Source: JAKPAM01 sp047601745 (GTDB lineage Bacteria; Pseudomonadota; Gammaproteobacteria; Burkholderiales; Burkholderiaceae_E). Taken from it: 64,000 bases of DNA. The stretch covers positions 2,046,001 to 2,110,000 of the forward strand of contig JASGIS010000001.1 of assembly GCA_047601745.1 (NCBI GenBank), in the 5' to 3' direction. Shown here one piece after another: positions 58,101 through 64,000 of this stretch. Position 1 is the stretch's first letter. Each line of letters starts with the position of its first letter. The notes below the pieces were generated by a model. It made no database searches. It saw only the letters and a list, made by a program, of their open reading frames with translations, and had not been told where the DNA came from. The position numbers were made by a program, and so were the translations under genes.

Positions 58101-58375
58101 TTGGCGGTGAACAGGCCGTCGCCGGCGAAGTCGCGGATGTTGTACAGCGTCGCGTGGATCAGCTTGTCGAAGCGCGACTCGTCGGACACTTCGTCGACCA
58201 TTTGCTGCGAACAGACCCAGATCGCGTCGCGGCCGGCCAGCGATACCTTGAAGATCGGGCCGAACGTGCGCGCCATGCGCATGAATCCCTGGATCGGCGC
58301 CTTGCTGTCGACGTCCAGCAGATTGCCGATGACCGGATGGCCTTGCGGCTGGGGAATCTCCTTCGTCTTGCTCAT
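55196..58375 (-). CDS. self-sufficient cytochrome P450/NADPH-P450 reductase (CYP102/BM3 type)
   Basis: 1059 aa, close to the 1049 of P450 BM3. The P450 domain (about 1-465) has FLIAGHETTSG in the I helix, ETLR, and FGNGQRACIGR with heme ligand Cys405. DESRFDKLIHA, RDFAGDGLFTAKT and CGFDYRFNSFYQNE align closely with BM3; BM3 Arg47 is kept, while the Tyr51 position is Trp. The reductase part has FMN-binding YGSNTGSCEAFA and TASYEGQPPDNA, FAD-binding RQYSISSSP, and NADPH-binding ICAGSGLAPFRGF and VFVCGDGQRMAPAV. It hydroxylates fatty acids near the omega end. The start at 58375 gives MSKTKEIPQPQ, as in the family. A TetR gene diverges. Confidence 0.95.
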   Translation of the reverse strand: MSKTKEIPQPQGHPVIGNLLDVDSKAPIQGFMRMARTFGPIFKVSLAGRDAIWVCSQQMVDEVSDESRFDKLIHATLYNIRDFAGDGLFTAKTEEPNWGKAHRLLRPAFGPLGMRGMFDQMLDIAEQMMLRWERFGPDTAIDVADNMTRLTLDTIALCGFDYRFNSFYQNEMHPFVDAMVGALGEAGARSRRPQIATRAMLLSERRYRDEIRLMHEVADELIAHRRADPDAAGKKDLLSVMLEGRDPQTGERLSDENIRYQMVTFLIAGHETTSGLLSFATYFLLRNPDALAKARAEVDAVLGNEMPTIEAIGKLRYIEQVLMETLRIWPTAPAIGLRAKVDTTVGGYPIARGTPIMVLIPMLHRDPKVWGDDVESFRPERFATEAAAKLPPNAWKPFGNGQRACIGRPFAMQEATLVLAMMLQRFDLLDADPGYQLKVKETLTLKPDGLKLRVRLRGARPTPSRTAAKTQPTLVASKPAAAAAGEHAGAALPLYVLYGSNTGSCEAFAQRIGAEAPDHGFSATVATMDEYASQLPSDGPVIVVTASYEGQPPDNARQFASWLDGLEAGALAGVRFAVFGCGNRQWARTWQAVPMRVDAALAQASAQRLLERGETDAGGDFFGGFDTWLGKMWPELDKLSGATAPAAASAAITLEIVRDSRTRLLRQSELDRATIVDNRELVDMSQPGARSKRHIEFALPAGMTYRAGDYLAVLPRNPQATLDRVLRRFALEPDTLVLIHKAGPSASLPVGQPLPAGELFGSYVELAQPATRSQIAAMAAATPCPPERAALQALDDDDAYAREVLGKRVSVLDLLERHPGCTLPLEAFLAMLPPMRARQYSISSSPLAGPERCSLTIAVVDGPASSGQGRYLGVASNFLASREPGSLVPVAVRPSHVHFHPPGDPKTPVVMICAGSGLAPFRGFLQDRAMQQAAGQPVGPALLFFGCDDPDVDFLYRDQLAEWEKAGVVSVRPAFSAKPQGEVRFVQDRLWQDRAEVEKLFRDGAIVFVCGDGQRMAPAVRDTLIRMYRESSGVDEQAAQAWAEHVERDTGRYVSDVFA

Positions 58376-58487
58376 GCCTGCTTCTCCGTGAGAGCTCTGT
58401 TCTGGTGGCGGACACCGGCGCGGGCCGCCGTAAGTGGCCTGCCCGGCAGGGCGTGCGACCGTGGTGCGATGATGGGCCGAGATTTTA

Positions 58488-58523
58488 TGTACATCAATGT
58501 TTATTTGTAAACACTGGTGTACA
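58488..58523. promoter_or_regulatory. 36-bp inverted repeat between P450 and TetR genes
   Basis: Arms TGTACATCAATGTTTA and TAAACACTGGTGTACA pair at 14 of 16 positions around TTTG. The inner TGTTTA/TAAACA and outer TGTACA half-sites are perfect. It is centred in the 187-nt divergent spacer and probably covers both promoters. Confidence 0.7.
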
Positions 58524-58562
58524 ATTTTCGAAATCCCGCCGCAAACCCCGCCCGTCCCGCGA

Positions 58563-59441
58563 ATGACCGCCAAGCGCGCTCCGAAGGCCCGGACCCGGCC
58601 CAAGGCCGCCGCCCGGGGATCCGCCGCCACGCCCGTTGCTCCCGCGCCCGCTGCCGGCGCGGCCGGCAGCGACGACCATCCCGATCTGGGCTTCGATCCG
58701 CTGCGCGCCGGATCGGTCGCCGTGCCGCGCCGCCTGCCGCGCGGCGTCGGCGGCCTGCCGCACGACGTCGTCATCCTGTCGCAGCGGGCACGGCTCGTCG
58801 AAGGCACCGCGCAGGCGGTCGCCGACAAGGGTTATGCGGCGGCCACGGTCGCCGACATCATCGGCCATGCCGGCGTCTCGCGTACGACCTTCTATCAGTT
58901 GTTCCGGGATAAGGAAGACTGCTTTCTCGCCTGCTTCGAAGGGCTCGCGCGCGCGCAGCTCGCGGTCATCGCCGACGTGCTCGATCGGGCCGATGACCTG
59001 GCGGCCGGCCTGATCGACGGCTTGCGCGCTTATCTGGCGCGCATCGACGCCGACGGCCGGTACGCGCGCGCTTTCATCGCCGAGGCGCAGGCCGCGTCAC
59101 CGCGCGTGCGCGAAGCCTTCGACGCGGCCCGCGGCCGGCTCGATGCGGTGATCCGCCAATGGTTCGGGCGCGTGCGCGCCGCGCATCCGTCGGTGTCGCC
59201 GTGCACCGACGTCACGCATCGGCTGCTGCAGGCGGCGCTCGAAGGCCACGTCGTCGCCAGCATCCGTGCCGGCGAGCGCGCGCTGGCCGCGCAGGCGCCG
59301 CTGATCGCCGCGCTGGTGTTCGCCGCGCTGGGCCTGTACGACTGGGCCGAGACGGTCCGCCGGGGCGGTACCGCGTTCGGCGCGCCGCGGCGCGACGCGA
59401 TCGCCGCCGACGCGCGGCGTCAGAAGCCCGAGGACGCCTGA
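58563..59441 (+). CDS. TetR family regulator of the P450 gene
   Basis: 292 aa. An Ala/Pro-rich disordered N-terminus (about 75 residues) precedes the TetR helix-turn-helix, LVEGTAQAVADKGYAAATVA followed by DIIGHAGVSRTTFYQLFRDK. The rest is a helical effector domain. The ATG at 58563 gives this form; an in-frame ATG at 58497 would lie inside the operator. In BM3 systems a TetR protein (BM3R1) represses the P450 and is released by fatty acids; this divergent gene is the likely counterpart. Its 3' end overlaps the desaturase gene by 22 nt on the other strand. Confidence 0.9.
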   Translation: MTAKRAPKARTRPKAAARGSAATPVAPAPAAGAAGSDDHPDLGFDPLRAGSVAVPRRLPRGVGGLPHDVVILSQRARLVEGTAQAVADKGYAAATVADIIGHAGVSRTTFYQLFRDKEDCFLACFEGLARAQLAVIADVLDRADDLAAGLIDGLRAYLARIDADGRYARAFIAEAQAASPRVREAFDAARGRLDAVIRQWFGRVRAAHPSVSPCTDVTHRLLQAALEGHVVASIRAGERALAAQAPLIAALVFAALGLYDWAETVRRGGTAFGAPRRDAIAADARRQKPEDA

Positions 59442-60445
59442 CTGTCGTCGATCCGCGAGCCGGCGCGGGCGCGCCGCACGTTGCTGACCAGTTCGCCGGG
59501 GCGGTCCTCGTCGGCCGGGCGCGACGTGGCCAGCCGCATCACCGCCAGATAGTTCGGCTGCACTTCCATTCGAGGTCCCGATGGCCCGGCCATCAGGATC
59601 CGGTGCGCGCGCGGCAGCCGATAGCAGGGCACGTTGATCAGCAGGTGATGGGCCAGGTGGTAGTTGACGTAGTACGGGGCCACGAACGCGCGCGCGAGCC
59701 AGCCGGCGCGCGTCGTCCGCGTGTTGCGCAGCGGATCGGCGTCGTCCGGCACGCACGCGTGTTCGGCGATGTTGCGCACGCGCGTGATGACCATCATCCA
59801 GGTCAGCATCGGCACCAGCCACAGCAGCGGGTAAGCCCACCACAGGCCCAGCGCCGCCAGCCCGGCCCACAGCACGGCATTGGCCACGCACTGCGGTCCG
59901 AGCCGCGACCAGAAGTGGCGCGCGCGCCGGGCAAGCGGCCAGGCCGGATCGCCGAGCGCGTTCGCGAACTGCGCCTTGCGCTGCGCGAAACCGGTGCGCC
60001 CGCTCAGGTCGCGCCAGAACTTGCGCCGGTAGCTGGCCCGCGTGATCGGGAACGGAGCCGACAGCACCAGGTCCGGATCGTCGGCTTGCTGAGTGTTCGC
60101 GTGATGCTTCAGGTGGTACTGCCGGTAAGCGACCGTGTCGGCGAACATCGGGTAAGCGCACAGCCACTGGCTGAGCCGCAGGTTCCACGTCGGCGACGGC
60201 GACAGGCAGCCGTGCGCGCCGTCGTGCATCAGGATCGTCAGCCCGAGCTGCCGCGAGCCGATCAGCGCGACCGCCAGCACGAAGCTCAGCGGATTCGGCC
60301 AGGCCGCCAGCAGCGCGATCGACGCGCCGATCACGATCCACGCGTGCGCGATCAGCGCGACGCCGCGCCACGTCGACTTGCGACGCACGGCGGCCAGTTC
60401 GTCCGGGCTCATCAGGTCGCGGGCATGGATGCGGCGGGCGCTCAT
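59420..60445 (-). CDS. membrane fatty acid desaturase
   Basis: 341 aa. The three histidine boxes of the integral-membrane di-iron desaturases are present: HDGAHG, HLKHHANT and HLAHHLLI, with an additional NIAEH. Hydrophobic stretches near residues 28-65 and 175-215 supply four membrane spans. It inserts a cis double bond in acyl chains of lipids or a related substrate. The start overlaps the stop of the upstream TetR gene by 4 nt, so the pair is one operon. With the P450 it suggests local control of lipid composition. Confidence 0.9.
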   Translation of the reverse strand: MSARRIHARDLMSPDELAAVRRKSTWRGVALIAHAWIVIGASIALLAAWPNPLSFVLAVALIGSRQLGLTILMHDGAHGCLSPSPTWNLRLSQWLCAYPMFADTVAYRQYHLKHHANTQQADDPDLVLSAPFPITRASYRRKFWRDLSGRTGFAQRKAQFANALGDPAWPLARRARHFWSRLGPQCVANAVLWAGLAALGLWWAYPLLWLVPMLTWMMVITRVRNIAEHACVPDDADPLRNTRTTRAGWLARAFVAPYYVNYHLAHHLLINVPCYRLPRAHRILMAGPSGPRMEVQPNYLAVMRLATSRPADEDRPGELVSNVRRARAGSRIDDSQASSGF

Positions 60446-61215
60446 CGGCGGGGTTCCTCAGGGTCGTGTCCGGTCCGGGAGGCGGGCGGGCGCGAGTCTC
60501 GCGCGGCGCCCGTTTCCCGGCCGCCGGCGACCACGCGCAGGCGGCCCGGCGCGGCGGCGTCGGCCTGCGGGCCGAGCAGCCGCAGCATGTCGTCGGTCAT
60601 CGTCCGCGGCGAGCGTCCCATCGCCTGGCCTTCGAGCGCGACGCCGATCGCGATCGCCCAGAAACGCCGGGCGCTGACCGCCGGGTCGGCGCGCGACTGC
60701 CAGCCGCGCGCGAGCATCTCGGCCGAGTACGCGCGCAGGCCTTCGGCGTGCAGGCGCTCGATCGTGCGCTCGAGCAGCGGCGCCAGGTCCTGGCGGCGGC
60801 GCGCCAGCACCAGTGCCTCGACGAAGAAGCCGATCGCGTCGCCGTGCATCACCCGCTCGACCAGCGCGCGCGTATAGCGTTCGGGTGACGGCTGCCGACC
60901 GGCCTCGCGCTCGGCGGCGCGGCCCAGGTACAGCAGCTCGCGGCAGGCGGCCTCGACGAACAGCGCTTCCTTCGTGTGGAAGTAGTAGGTGATCTGGCTC
61001 GGAAACGCGTCACCGGCCGCCGCGATCTCGGCGATCGATACCGCCGCCAGGCCGCGCTGGCGGAACAGGCGGCTGGCCGCGTCGAGCAGCTTCGAGCGGC
61101 GCTCGCGGCCCGCCGTGCGGGTGGCGCGCGCGCGATGGCGCGGAGGGCCCGGTTCGCGGGGCCGAGTCGGATCGGGCAGCGGGGCCACGGGATCGTCGGT
61201 CGACGAGGGCTTCAT
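60442..61215 (-). CDS. TetR family regulator of the desaturase operon
   Basis: 257 aa from the ATG at 61215; an ATG at 61242 would add nine residues. The helix-turn-helix is LLDAASRLFRQRGLAAVSIA, then EIAAAGDAFPSQITYYFHTK. The rest, including LLYLGRAAEREAG and FFVEALVLARRR, is helical and resembles fatty-acid-responsive TetR proteins. Ala/Pro/Arg-rich tails flank both ends. It is translationally coupled to the desaturase gene and has a dyad 47 nt upstream of its start, so it probably represses its own operon. Confidence 0.88.
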   Translation of the reverse strand: MKPSSTDDPVAPLPDPTRPREPGPPRHRARATRTAGRERRSKLLDAASRLFRQRGLAAVSIAEIAAAGDAFPSQITYYFHTKEALFVEAACRELLYLGRAAEREAGRQPSPERYTRALVERVMHGDAIGFFVEALVLARRRQDLAPLLERTIERLHAEGLRAYSAEMLARGWQSRADPAVSARRFWAIAIGVALEGQAMGRSPRTMTDDMLRLLGPQADAAAPGRLRVVAGGRETGAARDSRPPASRTGHDPEEPRR

Positions 61216-61257
61216 CGGTCTCCGACCGGTGCGCGGGAGCACCGGTTCCGTCAGTCG

Positions 61258-61280
61258 TTTGTTGTATGTTATACAAACAA
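61258..61280. promoter_or_regulatory. palindromic operator before TetR-desaturase operon
   Basis: The perfect core TTGTAT-GTT-ATACAA (61262-61276) is flanked by partly symmetric TTTG/ACAA. It sits 43-65 nt upstream of the TetR start, where a promoter is expected. Confidence 0.6.
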
Positions 61281-61349
61281 CTTCCGGTGTGCGAGCGGAT
61301 CCCGCCGACGGCGATCGTCAACGGCCCGGGCGGGCCGCTTCGTTCTCGC

Positions 61350-62138
61350 CTAGTCGAGCAGGTCCGAGTAATCGCCCTGCGAATACGCGCCGAGCGCCTG
61401 CCACGGCAGCTCGGCGGGCATCGGGCGGGGCGTCGCGGTCATCGTTCGCCAGCTCGTGCCGTGCGCGTCGCGTACGCTGATCTGGCGCGCGTACCGTCCG
61501 GCGACGTCCCAGTCGATCCGCGTCGTACGCTCGGCCTCGCGCGATTCGTAGCGTTGCACGCCGTTCCGGGCTGTGCCGATCCGCGTCATGCCGTCGAGCG
61601 CGCGCGGATCGATCAGCGACCATGCGGCCGGCCAGGATCCGCCGTAGCCGACGTTGCCGTGGTGCGCCAGATCGACGTGGATCACCCGCCGGCGATCGCG
61701 CAGCACCGACTGCACGTCGACGCGGCCATCGGCGTCGCGCTGCAGCAGCAGCGGGGCGTTCAGCGTCTCGTCGTGCGCATGGCGATGGCCGGCGCCGTTC
61801 GTGCCGTGCCCGGCGGCCGCTTCGTTCGCGTGCGAGTGGCCGTGTTCGGCGCTTTCGCGCAGCGCCGCCGGCCACTCGCGCTCGATCCAGACGGTATCGG
61901 CGGTGCGCAGCATCCGGTTCGCATAGCGCGTCTCGCGCTCGACGCCGTCGCGGCCGATGCTGAAGCTCGCGTAGCGGATCGACAAATGCAGCGGCGGGAC
62001 GGATGCCGATCGCGATTCGCTTCCGTTCCGATCGGCCGTGCCGGCCGCCGGCGCGGTGGATGCCGCGACCGCGATCGACACGGCGAAGGCCGCGCGCGAA
62101 GCCCGTGCGGTCCAGGCCGCGAGAACCGTGCCGATCAT
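61350..62138 (-). CDS. exported histidine-rich protein of the alkaline phosphatase operon
   Basis: 262 aa. A signal-like N-terminus (AAFAVSIAVAASTAPAAG) is followed by a domain with LHLSIRYASFSIGRDGVERE. Seven histidines lie between residues 99 and 122 (HGHSHANE ... HGTNGAGHRHAHDE), which suggests metal binding. The C-terminal half includes VQRYESREAERTTRIDWDVA. I do not recognise the family. The ATG overlaps the stop of the phosphatase gene by 4 nt (ATGA). Zinc or calcium supply to the phosphatases is a reasonable but unproven idea. Confidence 0.7.
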   Translation of the reverse strand: MIGTVLAAWTARASRAAFAVSIAVAASTAPAAGTADRNGSESRSASVPPLHLSIRYASFSIGRDGVERETRYANRMLRTADTVWIEREWPAALRESAEHGHSHANEAAAGHGTNGAGHRHAHDETLNAPLLLQRDADGRVDVQSVLRDRRRVIHVDLAHHGNVGYGGSWPAAWSLIDPRALDGMTRIGTARNGVQRYESREAERTTRIDWDVAGRYARQISVRDAHGTSWRTMTATPRPMPAELPWQALGAYSQGDYSDLLD

Positions 62139-63649
62139 AAGCCCGCCGCTTCGCGCACCTTCGAGAACACCTTGGTGTTGTCCATCGTGCCCTTGAAGAT
62201 CTTCGCGCCGGCACCGCCCGCGTACAGCATCACGTCGCCGCCGCCGTGGGTTTCGGCGCCCGGCTCGCCTAGCACGACGCCGACCTCCTGCAGGAAGTTG
62301 TCCTGCGTGGTGTCGACTTGGGTCAGGTCCTCGCGGTCGGCCGCGCGCGCCGGGGCGATCCACGGCTTGTTGCCGTCCTCGGCGTTGACCTGGCTGGCGG
62401 TGCTGCCGGTCGGGCGCCCGCCGTTGCCGAACACCAGCGTCGTATAGGGCTTGCCGTCGCCGGCCTTGGCCAGCTCGCCGCTGCGGTAGTCGACGACCTT
62501 GCCCAGGATCGGCGTGCCGATCTTGCCGTAGCCGTTGAACGCGATCGAATGATCGTGGTCGGCGGTGACGACGATCAGCGTGTTGGCCAGGCCCGGATCC
62601 TTCTGCTCCATGTAAGCCTTGGCCGCTTCGATCGCCGCGTCGAAGGCCAGCGTGTCCTCGAGCGCGCGCTTGGCGTTGCTGCCGTGCAGCGCGTGATCGA
62701 TGCGGCCGCCCTCGACCATCAGGAAGAAGCCGTTGGCGTTCTTGCTCAACACGTCCAGCGCTTTCGTCGTCATCTGCGTCAGGCTCGGTTGATCCAGGTT
62801 CTGGTTGACCCGGTCCAGCTCGTACGCCATCTCGCTGGGCGCGAACAGGCCCAGCAGCTTGCCGGTGCCGGCGGCATCCAGCGCGGCCAGCTCGGTGCCC
62901 GAGCGCGCGATGCTGTAGCCGGCCGTCTGCATCATCGCCAGCAGGTTCAGATCGTCGGTGCGCTTGCTGCCGCTTCCCTGGGGCAGGTAGTTGCGCAGTC
63001 CGCCGCCCATCAGCACGTCGACGCCGTCGCCCAGCGCCGTGTTGTAGCGCGTCGCGCCGGGCACGCTCATCTCGGCGATCGTGTTGTAGCCGTTGCGATT
63101 GCAGATGTGCGCATAGGTGGCGGCCGGCGTCGCGTGGCCGACGCGCGTCGTCGACACCGCGCCGACCGAGCGGCCCTTGGCCTTCGACAGTTCGAGCAGC
63201 GTGACCGCCGGCGTGCCGTTGCCGGCCTCGCAGGTCGTATCCTCGCCGTTCACGTACTGCTTCTCGGATCCCGGCACATAAGCGACGGTTTCGGCGGACA
63301 TCGAGATAACTTCGTTGTTCATCTTGACGCCGGTCATGTACGCGGCCATCGACGGCGCGCTGTCGGTGGTCTGGCCGTCGCGCGAGAAGGTCTTGACGCG
63401 GGCGGCAGTGCCCAGCGTCTGCATCGTCAGCTTGGCGCGTTCGGCGCTGGGCAGCGAACCCGGCTGCGCGGCGAGCTGTTTCTCGCCCTTGTAGATCCGC
63501 GCGGCGGTCACCGTCACCGGGCCCATGCCGTCGCCGAGGAAGAAGATCACGTTGCGAGCCTCGCCGGCAGCGTGGGCCGTGCCGCCGAAGCCGGCCAGCG
63601 CGCAGCTTGCCGCGACGGCGATCGAAGTCTTGCGAAGGAAGCTGGCCAT
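62135..63649 (-). CDS. phoA: alkaline phosphatase
   Basis: 504 aa from the ATG at 63649, chosen because it gives a clean signal peptide (FLRKTSIAVAASCALAGFGG, cleavage at AHA). A GTG at 63763 overlapping the upstream stop as GTGA, and an ATG at 63751, are alternatives. VIFFLGDGMG binds metal, TTDSAPSMAAYMTG holds the nucleophilic serine, and MVEGGRIDHALHG, VTADHDHSIAF and TETHGGGDV-like GAETHGGGDVMLY are metal ligands. It releases phosphate from esters in the periplasm. It is the second of two tandem phosphatase genes. Confidence 0.93.
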   Translation of the reverse strand: MASFLRKTSIAVAASCALAGFGGTAHAAGEARNVIFFLGDGMGPVTVTAARIYKGEKQLAAQPGSLPSAERAKLTMQTLGTAARVKTFSRDGQTTDSAPSMAAYMTGVKMNNEVISMSAETVAYVPGSEKQYVNGEDTTCEAGNGTPAVTLLELSKAKGRSVGAVSTTRVGHATPAATYAHICNRNGYNTIAEMSVPGATRYNTALGDGVDVLMGGGLRNYLPQGSGSKRTDDLNLLAMMQTAGYSIARSGTELAALDAAGTGKLLGLFAPSEMAYELDRVNQNLDQPSLTQMTTKALDVLSKNANGFFLMVEGGRIDHALHGSNAKRALEDTLAFDAAIEAAKAYMEQKDPGLANTLIVVTADHDHSIAFNGYGKIGTPILGKVVDYRSGELAKAGDGKPYTTLVFGNGGRPTGSTASQVNAEDGNKPWIAPARAADREDLTQVDTTQDNFLQEVGVVLGEPGAETHGGGDVMLYAGGAGAKIFKGTMDNTKVFSKVREAAGL

Positions 63650-63759
63650 GCGAGCGGGCTCCGTGAAAGAAGGGGCGAAGCGCGTCGCTGCGGCGCGCGG
63701 CGCGGCGACGGGCGAGAGGGCGTGCGAGGGGGCGGGGCGGTTATCGGACATGGCGCGTC

Positions 63760-64000
63760 TCACAGTCCGATCGCCTGCTTGATCAGGCCGAACACCTCGG
63801 TGTTGTCGAGCGAACCGGCGAAGCGGTCGGCGCCCAGACCCTGCGCGCCGAGGAATACGTCCGCGCCACCGTGCGTCTCGGTCGACAGCGGCACCACGGC
63901 TTCCTGCAGGTAGTCCTTGCTTTCGACCGTGCTCGAATCGATCGGACCTCGCGTGGCCAGGCGGTTCGGCCCGTTGCCGAAGCCCAGGATCGTGTACGGA
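63760..64000 (-). CDS. second alkaline phosphatase, C-terminal part only
   Basis: The last 79 codons of a gene that starts beyond the window. LGFGNGPNR, STETHGGADVFLGAQGLGAD and the ending NTEVFGLIKQAIGL match the C-terminus of the neighbouring phosphatase (FGNGGRPTG, ETHGGGDVMLYAGGAGA, NTKVFSKVREAAGL). The two are therefore tandem paralogues with moderate identity. Its TGA overlaps an upstream GTG start option of the next gene, consistent with one operon. Confidence 0.9.
   Translation of the reverse strand, partial: PYTILGFGNGPNRLATRGPIDSSTVESKDYLQEAVVPLSTETHGGADVFLGAQGLGADRFAGSLDNTEVFGLIKQAIGL

Overview
The window is high-GC bacterial chromosome (about two thirds G+C or more by eye) with dense, short-spaced operons. 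Gene content and order point to a betaproteobacterium, most likely Burkholderiales. The supporting orders are uvrA / MFS / ssb, and fmdB-type zinc ribbon / DUF502 / aspS / nudB / endonuclease-phosphatase. Orphan TctC (Bug) receptors and large CoA-ester catabolic clusters are also typical of that order. No rRNA, tRNA, CRISPR array, prophage or insertion sequence was seen. The species cannot be fixed from the sequence.

Layout. 1-2426 (minus): a CobS-like AAA+ ATPase and a CobT-like VWA protein running off the left edge. 2761-4032 (minus): an MFS carrier. 4225-6104 (plus): MtnA and a class II aldolase, a probable methylthioadenosine salvage pair. 6123-13099: a SYLF lipoprotein, uvrA, an MFS carrier, ssb, a YwqK/MORN-like secreted protein and a DUF3309 miniprotein. 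13358-22942 (minus): a long operon with an IclR regulator, MmgE/PrpD, two MaoC dehydratases, an acyl-CoA dehydrogenase, a CaiB CoA-transferase, a CitE-type lyase, an SDR, a TctC receptor and a hydrolase. The enzyme set suits catabolism of a branched C5 dicarboxylate such as itaconate, mesaconate or methylsuccinate. 23321-27786 (plus): the aspS housekeeping block.

28079-39544 (plus): a branched-chain-amino-acid-type ABC importer with all five parts, two dehydrogenases, a GntR regulator, a second CoA-transferase, a second TctC receptor and a crotonase-fold protein. 39627-45152: glucan synthesis genes, namely a GH17-GT2 fusion and a divergent GH17 membrane protein. 45132-51259: small membrane, SH3 and unknown proteins, an acyl-CoA ligase with a divergent LysR, TrmO and a molbindin. 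51523-55021: an acyl-CoA dehydrogenase, a metallo-hydrolase and an orphan LivJ-type receptor.

55196-61215: a BM3-type self-sufficient P450 with a divergent TetR, then a fatty-acid desaturase with its own TetR. 61350-64000: two tandem alkaline phosphatases and a histidine-rich exported partner.

The intergenic DNA is unusually informative. Well-formed dyads lie beside the IclR gene, beside both TetR genes, in the GntR cluster and upstream of the second acyl-CoA dehydrogenase gene. Several spacers carry unrelated GC-rich tandem repeats. A 43-nt piece of the YwqK-like gene is duplicated into a nearby spacer. The best candidates for new biology are the IclR-controlled CoA-ester operon, the GntR-controlled importer cluster with its atypical crotonase and ABC signature, and the P450/desaturase lipid-modification block with its operators.
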